Assembly: GCF_004569635.1 (NCBI RefSeq) | Contig: NZ_SPOZ01000025.1 | Span: 1-38,622, forward strand | Direction of reading: 5' to 3' | Source of the DNA: Streptococcus sp. LYSM12 | GTDB taxonomy: Bacteria; Bacillota; Bacilli; Lactobacillales; Streptococcaceae | Length of the DNA stretch: 38,622 nt | Shown: in pieces, positions 8,043 through 17,617 of the stretch | Position numbering within the stretch: position 1 is the first letter of the stretch | How the letters are laid out: the number at the start of each line of letters is the position of its first letter | Made by a program: the position numbers and the translations under genes | The notes under the pieces: generated by a model | Told to the model about the DNA's origin: nothing | What the model saw: the letters and a program-made list of their open reading frames with translations, nothing else | Database searches by the model: none

Positions 8043-9100
8043 ATTACAATCAATTCTTTCGGGGCCCGGGTCAAGATTGTACAGCCCGTATCTGTAATCA
8101 AAAGGTCATCTTCAATCCGTACCCCGTACTTGCCCTCTAGATAGATACCTGGCTCATCTGTCAAGACCATGCCCGCCTGAATGGTATCGGTCGCTGTTTG
8201 TCTGAAATAAGGAAGTTCATGGACATCCAGCCCCATGCCATGCCCAATTCCATGAGTAAAATACGACCCGTATCCTGCTCTTTCAATCACACGACGAGGC
8301 ACACCATCAAATTCACGGTATTCCATACCTGCTTTCGCTTCCGCAATCAAGGCTTGGTTGGCCGCTAAAACAGTCTGATAAATCTCCGCCTCTTCATCGC
8401 TGACAGAGCCAACGTAAATGGTCCGCGTCATATCACTAACATAGTGGTTGTAGATACAGCCAAAATCCAAGGTCAGTGCATCTCCTGTTGCAATCACCTT
8501 ATTGGACGCACGTCCATGTGGCATAGCAGAGCGGTAACCAGATGCTACAATGGTATCAAACGATACTGCTTCAGATCCCATTTCCCTCATGCGGAAATCA
8601 AGGAAATTTGCCACTTCAATCTCTGTCTTCCCTGGCTTAATAAAATCCAGAGCATCCAAAAAAGCTTGGTCTGAAATCTGGCAGGCACGCTGAATGGTCG
8701 CAACTTCTACCTCGTCCTTTATCATGCGCAAGCCCATGACCACACCTGTCGTAGGTGTCAACTGCATACGTTCAAAAACCGTCTGCATAGCGTGATAGTA
8801 GGCTACAGACACTTCATCTTCAAAGGCCAATTCTCTCAAGTTAGCATCTTTTAGCACCTGGGCCACAACCGAGAGAGCATCCCGGTTGGATACTACCTCA
8901 AAATCTGTTACAACTGACTGAGCATAGGTGATATAGCGATCGTCTGTAATCAGAACTTGGCGATCTTCTGTCACCAAAACTGTCCCAGCTGTCCCCCAAA
9001 AGCCAGTCAGATAGTAAATATTTTTAAGGTTGGTAATGAGGAGGGCTAACAAGCCCTCCTGCTTCATTTTTTGACGAAGTCTTTCTAACCTTGCTTGCAT
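8039..9100 (-). CDS. pepP: Xaa-Pro aminopeptidase/dipeptidase, M24 family
   Basis: 353-residue cytoplasmic metallopeptidase that removes residues next to proline, helping use imported peptides. An N-terminal creatinase-like domain (about 1-125) precedes the pita-bread M24 catalytic domain. Metal-binding blocks are visible in order: LDFGCIYNHYVSDMTR (two Asp), HGIGHGMGLDVHE (His), TDEPGIYLEGKYGVRIEDD (two Glu). Strong ribosome site GAAGGAGA. It is directly upstream of efp, an order common in Firmicutes. Whether it is an aminopeptidase (pepP) or dipeptidase (pepQ) is not certain from sequence. Confidence 0.9.
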   Translation of the reverse strand: MQARLERLRQKMKQEGLLALLITNLKNIYYLTGFWGTAGTVLVTEDRQVLITDDRYITYAQSVVTDFEVVSNRDALSVVAQVLKDANLRELAFEDEVSVAYYHAMQTVFERMQLTPTTGVVMGLRMIKDEVEVATIQRACQISDQAFLDALDFIKPGKTEIEVANFLDFRMREMGSEAVSFDTIVASGYRSAMPHGRASNKVIATGDALTLDFGCIYNHYVSDMTRTIYVGSVSDEEAEIYQTVLAANQALIAEAKAGMEYREFDGVPRRVIERAGYGSYFTHGIGHGMGLDVHELPYFRQTATDTIQAGMVLTDEPGIYLEGKYGVRIEDDLLITDTGCTILTRAPKELIVI

Positions 9101-9186
9101 TTCTTTTCTCCTTCACTTTTTCTACCATTCATTTTATCACTATTTACAAGAGAATACTAGAATGAAGAATAAGCTTATACGATTGA

Positions 9187-9293
9187 TAGAGTCATTTCGT
9201 TTATCTTTTTATTCCTTCGTTCACTCGTCTTGCTGTACTCCAGTACTACCTGCGACTCCTTGCCTAGTACTAAAAATAAACGAAACGGCTATA
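9187..9293 (+). repeat. Inverted-repeat element copy C
   Basis: 107 bp, running TAGAGTCATTTCGTTTAT to ATAAACGAAACGGCTATA. It holds the standard interior and is not interrupted. It lies between uvrA and pepP. Confidence 0.9.
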
Positions 9294-9805
9294 AGACAAA
9301 AAAACAAACGATTATCTAATCGTACATGAATACATCGGCTCAAGTTTTAACAAGCTACGATTGGTTTTTAACACTCAAAGAAAAGCAAAAATAGACAGTT
9401 GAAGACAGAACACCGTTCCTCCATACTTTTAAGAGAACAGGCTGAAAAACTCCACTGGAGCTTTTTACTCACTAAGACAAGTTGACAAAGAGTCCAAATT
9501 ATCCCTATCACTTTTGTTCTTCATATTTGGCATTATCTGAGGTTTAACATAGTCACGAATTCGTTTGTAATCTTTGATGGTCTGGACTTCTCGGGGCAAA
9601 ACAAGGAAAAAAATGAAAAGGGTTTCCACTCATGAACACAAGTGAAAAAACCTAATAACAAGCCATTTCTAACCTATACATTTGTATCAATTTCAAAAAG
9701 TGATTAGATTATAAATTTTATTCTTTTCATCCTTGCTCAGCATGACAATTCTAGCCAATAGTTTGGACATACTTTTGGAGTGAAAATTCTCCACCAGATT
9801 TTCGT
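9294..9805. other. Intergenic stretch between uvrA and pepP
   Basis: No intact gene. At 9445-9466 is a palindromic hairpin with A and T runs on both sides (CTCCACTGGAG core). It lies in a block of about 35 bp (AACAGGCT through ACTC) that recurs in inverted orientation at 22678-22712. On the minus strand it could end uvrA transcription. At 9480-9605 the minus strand has short open frames such as SRPSKITNEFVTMLNLR that look like a broken transposase tail, but I cannot assign a family. Confidence 0.35.
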
Positions 9806-12634
9806 TTATTTATGTAACTTCCCCTTTAAATACTGCCCTGTATAGCTGGCGTCGTTTGCTGCGACTTCTTCTGGTGTTCCGGTTGCGATGATCATACCGC
9901 CACCGATACCTCCTTCTGGTCCTAGGTCGATGATATGGTCTGCTGTTTTTATCACATCCAAATTATGCTCGATGACCAACACTGTATTACCATCATCGAC
10001 AAAGCGGGCCAAGACTTTCAACAACTGGGCAATGTCTTCTGTATGTAAACCAGTTGTTGGCTCATCTAAGATATATAAGGACTTACCTGTTGAGCGCTTA
10101 TGAAGTTCTGAGGCTAGCTTCATCCGCTGCGCCTCTCCACCTGAGAGGGTGGTAGCCGGTTGCCCCAGAGTGACATAGCCTAGACCAACATCTTGAATGG
10201 TACGTAACTTCCGCTCAATCTTTGGAATGTGCTTGAAGAAGTCAACTGCATCATTGACCGTCATGTCGAGAACCTCTGCGATATTTTTTTCCTTGTAGTG
10301 GACTTCAAGAGTCTCTGAATTATACCTGCGGCCGTGACAAATCTCGCAGGGGACAAAGACATCTGGCAAGAAGTGCATCTCTATCTTGATAATCCCGTCT
10401 CCTGAGCAGGCCTCACAGCGTCCACCCTTGACATTAAAGGAGAAGCGGCCTTTCTTGTAACCACGAATCTTAGCTTCATTGGTCTGGGCAAACAAATCTC
10501 TGATATCATCAAAGACACCTGTATAGGTGGCAGGATTGGAGCGCGGGGTCCGTCCAATCGGGCTCTGATCGATGTCAATCAAGCGATCCAGGTGTTCAAT
10601 CCCTGAAATGGTCTTGAATCTCCCAGGCTTGTCCGAATTGCGATTGAGCTTCTGGGCAATGGCTTTTTTCAAGATTGAGTTGACCAAGGTTGACTTGCCA
10701 GAACCAGATACCCCCGTAACAGCAACAAACTTGCCAAGAGGAATCCGAGCAGTTACGTTCTGAAGATTGTTCTCACGCGCCCCGATTACTTCGATAAAGC
10801 GACCATTGCCAATCCGACGCTCCAGAGGAACGGGGATTTCCCGTTTACCCGACAAATACTGACCAGTGATGGATTTTTTATTCCTTGCAACCTGGGCTGG
10901 CGTTCCAGAAGCGACTACCTCCCCACCAAAGACACCCGCACCTGGTCCAATATCAATCAGATAGTCCGCCTCTCGCATGGTATCCTCATCATGCTCCACT
11001 ACAATCAAGGTATTTCCTAAGTCCCGCATCTTCTTAAGACTAGCAATCAGACGATCATTGTCCCGCTGATGAAGACCGATGGAGGGTTCATCTAAAATGT
11101 ACAAGACCCCGCTCAGATTGGAACCAATCTGGGTCGCCAAACGAATCCGCTGGCTTTCCCCACCCGAGAGGGTTCCGGCCGAGCGCGATAGGGTCAAATA
11201 GTTCAAACCTACATTGTTCAAAAAGGTCAAGCGATCCTTAATCTCTTTGACAATTGGGGTTGCAATCGTCGCTTCGTTGGTTGAGAGTTGTAGGTGGGAT
11301 ACGAGTTCTAAGTGATCCGCTACTGATAAATCAGACACTTCCCCAATGTGCAAGCCCTTTTCACCACCCACGCGAACAGACAGGGCTTGGTCATTCAAGC
11401 GATAACCATGACAAGTCGCACAGGTCAATTCGTTCATATAAGCCCGCATGACTTGACGGGTATAGTCGCTATTGGTCTCGCGATAACGGCGGCTGATATT
11501 ACTCATCAAGCCCTCAAAGGGAATATCAATGTCACGCACACCACCAAATTCATTCTCATAATGAAAATGGAACTCTTTGCCGTCTGAACCATGGAAAATC
11601 AATTCCTTTTCCTCGGCCGACAAGTCCTCAAACGGCTTATCCATATCAACACCGAACTGGGTCATGGCCTGCTCCAACATCTGCGGATAGTAGTTGGACG
11701 AAATCGGATTCCAAGGTGCCAAAGCCCCCTCACGTAAGGTCTTCTGAGGGTCTGGCACAATCAAATCTTCATCGACTTCTAGTTTCATACCGAGACCGTC
11801 ACAGTCGCTACAAGACCCGAAAGGCGCATTGAAAGAAAAGAGCCGTGGCTCCAACTCTGGAACGGTAAAACCACAAACCGGGCAGGCATAATATTCTGAA
11901 AAGAGCATCTCCTGCTCGTCCATGGTGTCAATGATGACATAGCCCTCCGCAATCCGCAGGGCTGCTTCAATCGAGTCAAACAAGCGCGAACGCACTCCAT
12001 CTTTGATTACGATACGGTCGACCACCACTTCAACTGTATGTTGCTTACTCTTTGATAATTCTGGAACTTCTGTCACATCATAGATGGCTCCGTCCACACG
12101 AACACGGACATAGCCGTCCTTTTGAATCTTCTCAAAAATCGCCTTGTGTTGTCCCTTTTTCTTCCGCACAATTGGTGCTAGAATCTGCAACCGCTGACGC
12201 TCTGGCAATTCCAAAACTTCATCGACAATCTGCTCTACAGACGAAGCCGAAATCGCCCCGTGACCATTAACACAGTACGGCGTTCCCACTCGGGCATACA
12301 AAAGACGGAGGTAATCATTGATTTCTGTTACTGTCCCAACTGTCGAACGCGGATTTTTCGAGGTTGTCTTTTGGTCGATTGAAATCGCAGGACTTAGTCC
12401 CTCAATCGAGTCCGCATCTGGTTTGTCCATATTCCCCAAAAACTGACGGGCGTAGGCCGACAAACTCTCCACATATCGCCGTTGTCCCTCTGCATACAGG
12501 GTGTCAAAAGCTAGACTGGACTTCCCCGAACCAGAAAGTCCAGTCACTACAACCAATTTCTCCCGCGGAATGGTCACATCAATATTTTTTAAATTATGGA
12601 CACGTGCCCCATGAATCACAATTTTATCGTTCAT
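9806..12634 (-). CDS. uvrA: Excinuclease ABC subunit A
   Basis: 942 residues, full length. UvrA dimers scan DNA for bulky lesions and load UvrB in nucleotide excision repair. Two ABC ATPase modules are visible: Walker [13 protein letters not shown] near residue 31 and [10 protein letters not shown] in the second half, each with an LSGGE signature ([24 protein letters not shown]). Zinc-binding Cys pairs are present in both halves (CPVCGF/CSDCDG and CEACSG/CEICHG). RBS AAGGAAG precedes ATG 12634. No partner uvr gene is adjacent; the leader is unusually long and structured. Confidence 0.98.
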   Translation of the reverse strand: MNDKIVIHGARVHNLKNIDVTIPREKLVVVTGLSGSGKSSLAFDTLYAEGQRRYVESLSAYARQFLGNMDKPDADSIEGLSPAISIDQKTTSKNPRSTVGTVTEINDYLRLLYARVGTPYCVNGHGAISASSVEQIVDEVLELPERQRLQILAPIVRKKKGQHKAIFEKIQKDGYVRVRVDGAIYDVTEVPELSKSKQHTVEVVVDRIVIKDGVRSRLFDSIEAALRIAEGYVIIDTMDEQEMLFSEYYACPVCGFTVPELEPRLFSFNAPFGSCSDCDGLGMKLEVDEDLIVPDPQKTLREGALAPWNPISSNYYPQMLEQAMTQFGVDMDKPFEDLSAEEKELIFHGSDGKEFHFHYENEFGGVRDIDIPFEGLMSNISRRYRETNSDYTRQVMRAYMNELTCATCHGYRLNDQALSVRVGGEKGLHIGEVSDLSVADHLELVSHLQLSTNEATIATPIVKEIKDRLTFLNNVGLNYLTLSRSAGTLSGGESQRIRLATQIGSNLSGVLYILDEPSIGLHQRDNDRLIASLKKMRDLGNTLIVVEHDEDTMREADYLIDIGPGAGVFGGEVVASGTPAQVARNKKSITGQYLSGKREIPVPLERRIGNGRFIEVIGARENNLQNVTARIPLGKFVAVTGVSGSGKSTLVNSILKKAIAQKLNRNSDKPGRFKTISGIEHLDRLIDIDQSPIGRTPRSNPATYTGVFDDIRDLFAQTNEAKIRGYKKGRFSFNVKGGRCEACSGDGIIKIEMHFLPDVFVPCEICHGRRYNSETLEVHYKEKNIAEVLDMTVNDAVDFFKHIPKIERKLRTIQDVGLGYVTLGQPATTLSGGEAQRMKLASELHKRSTGKSLYILDEPTTGLHTEDIAQLLKVLARFVDDGNTVLVIEHNLDVIKTADHIIDLGPEGGIGGGMIIATGTPEEVAANDASYTGQYLKGKLHK

Positions 12635-12890
12635 TTTTCTTCCTTCTACAAGCCTTCAATGAGGCTGGGTCTTTATGACATCTTCATTTGAACAATCTGA
12701 CGTCTACCCAGCAACAGGGAGCTACTTCTTACTCACCAATGATGTCGTACCTCCTCAAGGCTCATCCAATCACATTTTGACTATCTTACTTAATCGTTAC
12801 TGTAGCCTGATAGCACCCTACCATTGCACTGATGAACATGATCGCACCTCCCATCTCTAGCAAGCATTATCAACATCTACATTGTATCAT
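12635..12890 (-). promoter_or_regulatory. uvrA promoter and long leader
   Basis: On the minus strand TGATACAAT (hexamer 12881-12886) is an extended -10, giving a leader of about 240 nt. The leader holds a 17-codon frame (12839 down to 12786, beginning MFISAMVGCYQ) behind a strong GGGAGGTG ribosome site. A second GAGGAGG follows without a good start codon. A hairpin at 12663-12712 (GCTGGGT paired with ACCCAGC, plus GACGTC with GATGTC) lies just before uvrA. It may be regulatory or may be gene debris. No SOS-type box was recognised. Confidence 0.4.
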
Positions 12891-13001
12891 TTTTTCTGCG
12901 CTTCTAAAAGCATGAGAAATCACAAACGATTGCTAGTTACCTCTTTCTTGCATTTCATGATGGCGATACTAGTCAGATGATTCTTGTAGTTCCTCTACAT
13001 C

Positions 13002-13410
13002 ATCAAGTTGGAGCTAATTTCTAGCCTCTCACATCCCGTGCGTGCTAATCTAGCACATGACGGTTCAACCAACTGTTAACTCCTGTCGTTTAAGATTATC
13101 ATCTTAAGAAAGAAACCAGTCCACGTTCAGCGAGGAGTGATTTTAATTTAATAGGGATCGTTTTCAGTCTGCTCGGAGAAGAACGATGTCGCTATCTCTT
13201 TTCATGATGTATACTGTCAGACTTAAAACGGTCTCTCCCTAGACCATTTTCATCTGCTACCTCACGATAGTCAGGCTTGGGAATGACACGAGGTTCACCG
13301 GTAACAGGTACTCCAACAGACTTGCACCCCAGATGTACAACAGGCTCGTCATACAGAAAAGCAGTGAGCCTAATAGCCACTGCTTCCATGCTTATCAAAA
13401 ACGAATTCCA
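13002..13410 (-). pseudogene. Degenerate group II intron relic
   Basis: On the minus strand 13066-13033 is a 34-nt segment with the layout of group II intron domain V. It starts GAACCGTCATGTGC, has a loop, then GCACGCACGGG, and is followed by TGTGAGAGG and a domain-VI-like hairpin (GGCTAG / AGCTCC) ending near AACTTGAT. Upstream, a frame ending at 13101 (LKSLLAERGLVSFLR then stop) resembles a maturase C-terminus. A further open stretch to 13416 is in the same frame but broken by a TAG at 13192-13194. No reverse transcriptase domain remains. The relic lies just downstream of the GH16 gene hairpin, the kind of site IIC introns favour. Confidence 0.5.
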
Positions 13411-13440
13411 CTCCAATAAAAGTTGCCTACTTTATTGGAG
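13411..13440 (-). terminator. Hairpin at the GH16 stop codon
   Basis: A 10-bp perfect stem (CTCCAATAAA with TTTATTGGAG) that contains the stop codon of the GH16 gene. No long T run follows directly; a TTTTT tract lies about 9 bases further on. Probably the end of the carbohydrate operon transcript. Confidence 0.5.
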
Positions 13441-14676
13441 ATACCATTGACCTCTCCATGCTCCTGTATGAAGCTCGCCTACTTCCAGATAACCTTGCTT
13501 ATTTTCTGTATGGATGACTTGAGTTGGTTTCCACCTGTTAACGAGCCTAAAGTAGTCACCGACAGGTTCTTTTTTCCATTGAGCACTCCAATAGGTAACC
13601 GGTACCTTCCCATGTTCAACGTAGCCTTTTTGATTTTCATTGTGTAAATATTCGCCCGTTTTCACGTTCTGAATGAGAACATAGTCTCCTCTAGGAACTA
13701 CTCGCCACTGGGCGGCATCACTTTTATCCCTTGTCAGTTGAACCTTATCGCTTTGACCATCCAGATAGATAGTCTCTCCAGTTTCACGGCTTGTCAAGAG
13801 GTTTGTAGGTAATTCATACCCCTCGTTGCGTTTATAGACACGGAAATAGTCAATTGCCCATTCCTTAGGGTATACATCATTTCCTCTACCAGAACCTGCA
13901 TCTGTATAGATGTTCAAAATAGTCCCCATCGGGTAATCTGGTGCTTGATTGAGCTCTCTATATAAGACACCGTCATAGTAGAATTTTAAAGAGCCTGGAG
14001 ACCAATCAAGACCATAGGTATGGTATTCTTGCGTCTGATCATTGGTAGGTGCAGGGTCTTCTGATGAATACCACGAGCTACTTTGGAAGAAAGGATCATT
14101 CCAACCATAGGCCGCAATCCGCCAAGTATTTGAACGGCTGAAAAATGTTTCAATGACATCAATTTCACCGGTTTCTTTCGAATTAAACCAGTCATTGGTA
14201 TCATTTTGCATTCCGACCATCCACCATGCTTGATGGCCTCCTCCACCCACATCGGACAATTTTGCTCTGATTTCAAAATAACCATATGTCGTCGCATAAC
14301 CTGTCCACTCTTCTTGATTGCTCATTAAGGTTTGACTGCCACTAAAGTTATGTATCCAATTTTTATTGAAACTCATGATGGCACTTGATTTTACAGCTCC
14401 ATCTAATTCTGGAGACCAGGGTTTTTGATCCTTGGCAATGTATTCGATGAGTTTCCCATCTTCGAAGCGATAATTCGCCTTAGCATTCTCAGGATTTGAT
14501 GCCCAATGTGGAAGGTAGTAGTCCGTCCATTTGCTCCTATCGAGGCTATCTCCATTAAATTCATCATGAAAATCTAAATAGTAGCCTTCTTTTTGTGGCA
14601 CATTCTCTTCTGCCTGAACAACTACTCCACTGCTAAACAGCAATACCGAGAAGAGGGAAATCGCCAATTTATTCAT
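13432..14676 (-). CDS. Secreted GH16 endo-glycanase with beta-trefoil-like tail
   Basis: 414 residues. A signal peptide (residues 1-22, ending VVVQA) sends it out of the cell, and no LPXTG anchor is seen. The GH16 domain spans about 32-288. The active site is GEIDVIETF with Glu171, Asp173 and Glu176; the extra residue in this motif is the beta-bulge form found in laminarinase, agarase and carrageenase types rather than lichenase. Residues 290-414 hold repeated blocks (YLHNENQKGYVEHG, VIHTENKQGYLEVG, each followed by a W-x-x-QW element) like a ricin-type carbohydrate-binding trefoil. It is the last gene after ydjC-PTS-GH4, so it may release the sugar the PTS imports. The polysaccharide is unknown. 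The ribosome site is weak. Confidence 0.85.
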   Translation of the reverse strand: MNKLAISLFSVLLFSSGVVVQAEENVPQKEGYYLDFHDEFNGDSLDRSKWTDYYLPHWASNPENAKANYRFEDGKLIEYIAKDQKPWSPELDGAVKSSAIMSFNKNWIHNFSGSQTLMSNQEEWTGYATTYGYFEIRAKLSDVGGGGHQAWWMVGMQNDTNDWFNSKETGEIDVIETFFSRSNTWRIAAYGWNDPFFQSSSWYSSEDPAPTNDQTQEYHTYGLDWSPGSLKFYYDGVLYRELNQAPDYPMGTILNIYTDAGSGRGNDVYPKEWAIDYFRVYKRNEGYELPTNLLTSRETGETIYLDGQSDKVQLTRDKSDAAQWRVVPRGDYVLIQNVKTGEYLHNENQKGYVEHGKVPVTYWSAQWKKEPVGDYFRLVNRWKPTQVIHTENKQGYLEVGELHTGAWRGQWYLQ

Positions 14677-14705
14677 AAATCATTTCTCACTTTCCATGTC
14701 ATTTA

Positions 14706-16031
14706 CTAGTTGAGTATCGGCCAATACTCTTTATTAGCTTCATAAAGTTCATCTAGGACTTTCTTGCCAATAGTGTAGTTTGGAATTGTTTTATTAAGCA
14801 TCACGGCTTCTAAGGCAGTTTGATAAGATCCTGTTAGAGCAGCATCAACGGTCTTCTTTTCATAAGCCTTTTGCATTTCCATAAGCCCTTTTTGGAAAGT
14901 TGGAATATGACCAATATTGATGGTTTCTGCTCCCATACTCCCTACATAGGCAGGAACTTCTACAACTGCTTCTGGGTCGAAGTTTGAAATCGCCCCATGA
15001 TTTTTTTTATTGATCGTAAAGCGCTCTCTTGTGTTATGAATAATGGCATAGGCAATATCCACGATATAGTTTCCATGAACCCCTGCATGCAGCGAAGAAT
15101 CTTTAGCCGTCCCAGCTGCAATCACTCGGCGACATTCCTCATAAATCCGCTTTTCACGCCCCTGTTGAACATAATCACCACGGGTGAAGTTGATGTCATC
15201 GTGTTCCAACATTTCATCTGGTGTCAGATAGTACTGCAAATAACAATTAGGGAAGTAGTCAGGGAAACGTTTGAACAGACTAATCATTTGCTTGTAGGTA
15301 TCAATCCAGTACCGGTCTGCCTTGGTCTCCTCGTTTGATTGAAGCAGAGTGTCAATCTTACCCGATACAACATCCTCGCGTAATTGAGGTAACAGGTCAA
15401 CTCCATTTTCATCGTACACATTAGTCCACCAGCCAAAATGGTTCAGACCGAAGTATTGGAAGGTCAAGTCACGTAAATCCTTATAGAAGTACTTAGCAAT
15501 TGCTCCTTCAATCGAAATCGGCATATCGCAGATACAGAGGACTTTTGCTTCGGGGAACTCACGGTAAATGGCTTCTGATAAGATGGCTTCGGGATTGGTG
15601 TAGTTCAAAATCCAAGCATTTGGACAGACCTCCTTGACCTTATGAATGATTTCCATCACTGCAGGTATCACCCGCATGGCGAAAGAAAATCCGCCTAAAC
15701 CACATGTTTCTTGACCGACTACTCCGTTTCGAATACAGATTTTTTCATCAATCGCTCGTTGGCGGTTGAGACCTGGACGAATTTGCATAAAGAGGTAATC
15801 AGCCCCAGTGAAGGCTTCATCAATATCTGTTGTGTAGGACACATTGACGGGTGACCCTGTCTCTGCATAGTACATTTTAGTGTATTGTCCTAACAAAGAG
15901 ACCCGTTCTTCATCAATGTCATAGAGTACCAAGTCCGTTAAATCAAGTTCTTCAGATCGTTGGCGTAATACCTCCAAAATTCCCGGTGACTGGGTAGATC
16001 CTCCGCCTACCATAACAAATTTATGACCCAT
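14706..16031 (-). CDS. GH4 6-phospho-glycosidase, alpha-glucosidase type
   Basis: 441 residues, full length for GH4, an unusual NAD- and metal-dependent hydrolase family that works by oxidation-elimination. The NAD loop is VMVGGGSTQSPG near the N-terminus. Metal ligands are Cys168 in the motif CDMP and His198 in GLNHFGW. The CDMP signature is the one linked to 6-phospho-alpha-glucosidases (GlvA/MalH) rather than the CN(V/I)P of 6-phospho-beta-glucosidases. It should cleave the phosphorylated disaccharide imported by the neighbouring PTS. RBS AAAGGA; 17 bp after the PTS gene. This alpha-type signature is at odds with a GH16 beta-glycanase in the same operon. Confidence 0.88.
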   Translation of the reverse strand: MGHKFVMVGGGSTQSPGILEVLRQRSEELDLTDLVLYDIDEERVSLLGQYTKMYYAETGSPVNVSYTTDIDEAFTGADYLFMQIRPGLNRQRAIDEKICIRNGVVGQETCGLGGFSFAMRVIPAVMEIIHKVKEVCPNAWILNYTNPEAILSEAIYREFPEAKVLCICDMPISIEGAIAKYFYKDLRDLTFQYFGLNHFGWWTNVYDENGVDLLPQLREDVVSGKIDTLLQSNEETKADRYWIDTYKQMISLFKRFPDYFPNCYLQYYLTPDEMLEHDDINFTRGDYVQQGREKRIYEECRRVIAAGTAKDSSLHAGVHGNYIVDIAYAIIHNTRERFTINKKNHGAISNFDPEAVVEVPAYVGSMGAETINIGHIPTFQKGLMEMQKAYEKKTVDAALTGSYQTALEAVMLNKTIPNYTIGKKVLDELYEANKEYWPILN

Positions 16032-16048
16032 TTTATAATCCTTTCTAG

Positions 16049-17602
16049 TTATGCTTTTTCTGTTTTCAAGTATGCTTCGATGTCTTCACGGACTTTTTCA
16101 ACACCAAGACCAATGACAATTTGAATATGCTTGCCCTTATCAACAATGCCAGATGATTGAACCTTATGTTTCAAAATGTCCATGTCCACCTTACTCTCAT
16201 CTGCAATATCAATGCGCAGACGGGTGTAGCAGTTGATAATCGTAATAATATTTTCTTTCCCGCCAAGACCTGCAACGATTGCCTCGACTTGCGGACTAGC
16301 AAGCGGCTGCTCGGTAGTTGTATTAGAAACGCCTTCATCACTCGTTCTCTCTGTCATGTCCTCACGACCGAGGGTTGGAATATTCAGTCTAAGGATAAGG
16401 TAACGAAAGACAGCGTATTCCATTAGGGCAGTGACAACAAAGACAAGAGGAATCCAGTATTGTTTCCCGAGTGATACAGGGAAAGCAAAGCTGTTGATAA
16501 TCATGTTAATCCCTGTATCAAACTGGATGGAGATACCGATGAGATTTGTAAGTAGTAGACTAAGCCCATAGACAACTGCGTGAGCTACCCACAGAACTGG
16601 GGATAAAAAGAGGAAGAGGAACTCAAGCGGTTCTGTCACGCCTGCCATGAAGGCTGTCACAACCGTTGGAATGAGGATAGAAGCTACCTTTTTACGGTTC
16701 TCAGGTCGGGCTGTTTTCCAGAGGGCAAAGGCAATACCAATCGGTAGTGAAATCGAACCAAAGTTCGATAAATAACCGATAGATGGGTGCATACTGCTAA
16801 TACTGCTTGCATTTCCCAGTTCTGCCAACCAGATATTAAAGGCACCATTTTGGACTTGACCAGCAATCTCTGCTGTCCCGCCTAGTGGTGTATAAAACAA
16901 AGGCATCCATAGGAAATGGTGTAGACCAAGCGGTAAAAGCATTCGATTTAAAAAACCATAGAAGAAGAAGCCGATAGCCCCTGCTGTGGTTGTTGTAGCA
17001 ACAACCGCCTCGACACCTGCATTGATTATCGGCCAGATATAGGTCGTACAAATTGCAAGGATAATCGTTAAGAAAATCAGAAGAATGTAGACCGACTTGG
17101 TGCCTTCATAGGGGGAGAGGTACTTGTGGAGCTTGATTTCACCAAACTTATTGACCATTACTCCGACGAAACAGCCAAGCATGATACCAAGAAAGACACC
17201 CATATCAACTACTTGTAACCCAAAGACCATTCCCTGACCTGTGCCGTAGAGACCAAACTCCCCGGCTTCTGCTAGGCGATTGGTCAAGGTAAGCCAGGCG
17301 TTATTAGCGTATAAGAAAATCAAGAAGATGACGATTCCCAAAATAGCGGCATCCGTCTTATATTTGGGCTTAGCCAAGGCGGTTGCAATTCCCACACTAA
17401 AGATGACACTCAGCTGGCCAATCATCCCGCCAGATAGGATATTAAAAATGAAATTCCCGACATTCTTCGTAAAGTCTGGCATAAAATCCAGCTTTAAAAT
17501 GGCACAGATTGACAGCACTATCCCCGTGACAGCCATAAACATGACTGGTTGAATGATAGCCTTAGAAAAAATACTAGCTGATTTCATCAATTTTTCTTTC
17601 AT
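16049..17602 (-). CDS. PTS sugar transporter EIICB, glucose/alpha-glucoside type
   Basis: 517 residues. The EIIC membrane domain (about 1-400, with roughly ten helices and the GVTEPLEFLFLF motif) is followed by a short linker and an EIIB domain with phospho-Cys458 in INCYTRLRIDI. No EIIA is fused, so it must borrow one from another transporter, as MalX/GlvC-type systems do. The protein belongs to the glucose superfamily of PTS permeases. With a GH4 enzyme and a deacetylase as neighbours, it probably imports a disaccharide, perhaps an N-acetylated one. The substrate is inference. Good ribosome site AAGGAG; 15 bp after ydjC. Confidence 0.9.
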   Translation of the reverse strand: MKEKLMKSASIFSKAIIQPVMFMAVTGIVLSICAILKLDFMPDFTKNVGNFIFNILSGGMIGQLSVIFSVGIATALAKPKYKTDAAILGIVIFLIFLYANNAWLTLTNRLAEAGEFGLYGTGQGMVFGLQVVDMGVFLGIMLGCFVGVMVNKFGEIKLHKYLSPYEGTKSVYILLIFLTIILAICTTYIWPIINAGVEAVVATTTTAGAIGFFFYGFLNRMLLPLGLHHFLWMPLFYTPLGGTAEIAGQVQNGAFNIWLAELGNASSISSMHPSIGYLSNFGSISLPIGIAFALWKTARPENRKKVASILIPTVVTAFMAGVTEPLEFLFLFLSPVLWVAHAVVYGLSLLLTNLIGISIQFDTGINMIINSFAFPVSLGKQYWIPLVFVVTALMEYAVFRYLILRLNIPTLGREDMTERTSDEGVSNTTTEQPLASPQVEAIVAGLGGKENIITIINCYTRLRIDIADESKVDMDILKHKVQSSGIVDKGKHIQIVIGLGVEKVREDIEAYLKTEKA

Positions 17603-17617
17603 GATAAACTCCTTCTA

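Noticed and set aside
13192..13416. 74-residue frame on the minus strand as a protein gene
   Set aside because: It has no ribosome site, matches no family I know, and continues in frame past a stop into a maturase-like tail next to domain V. It is better read as intron debris.
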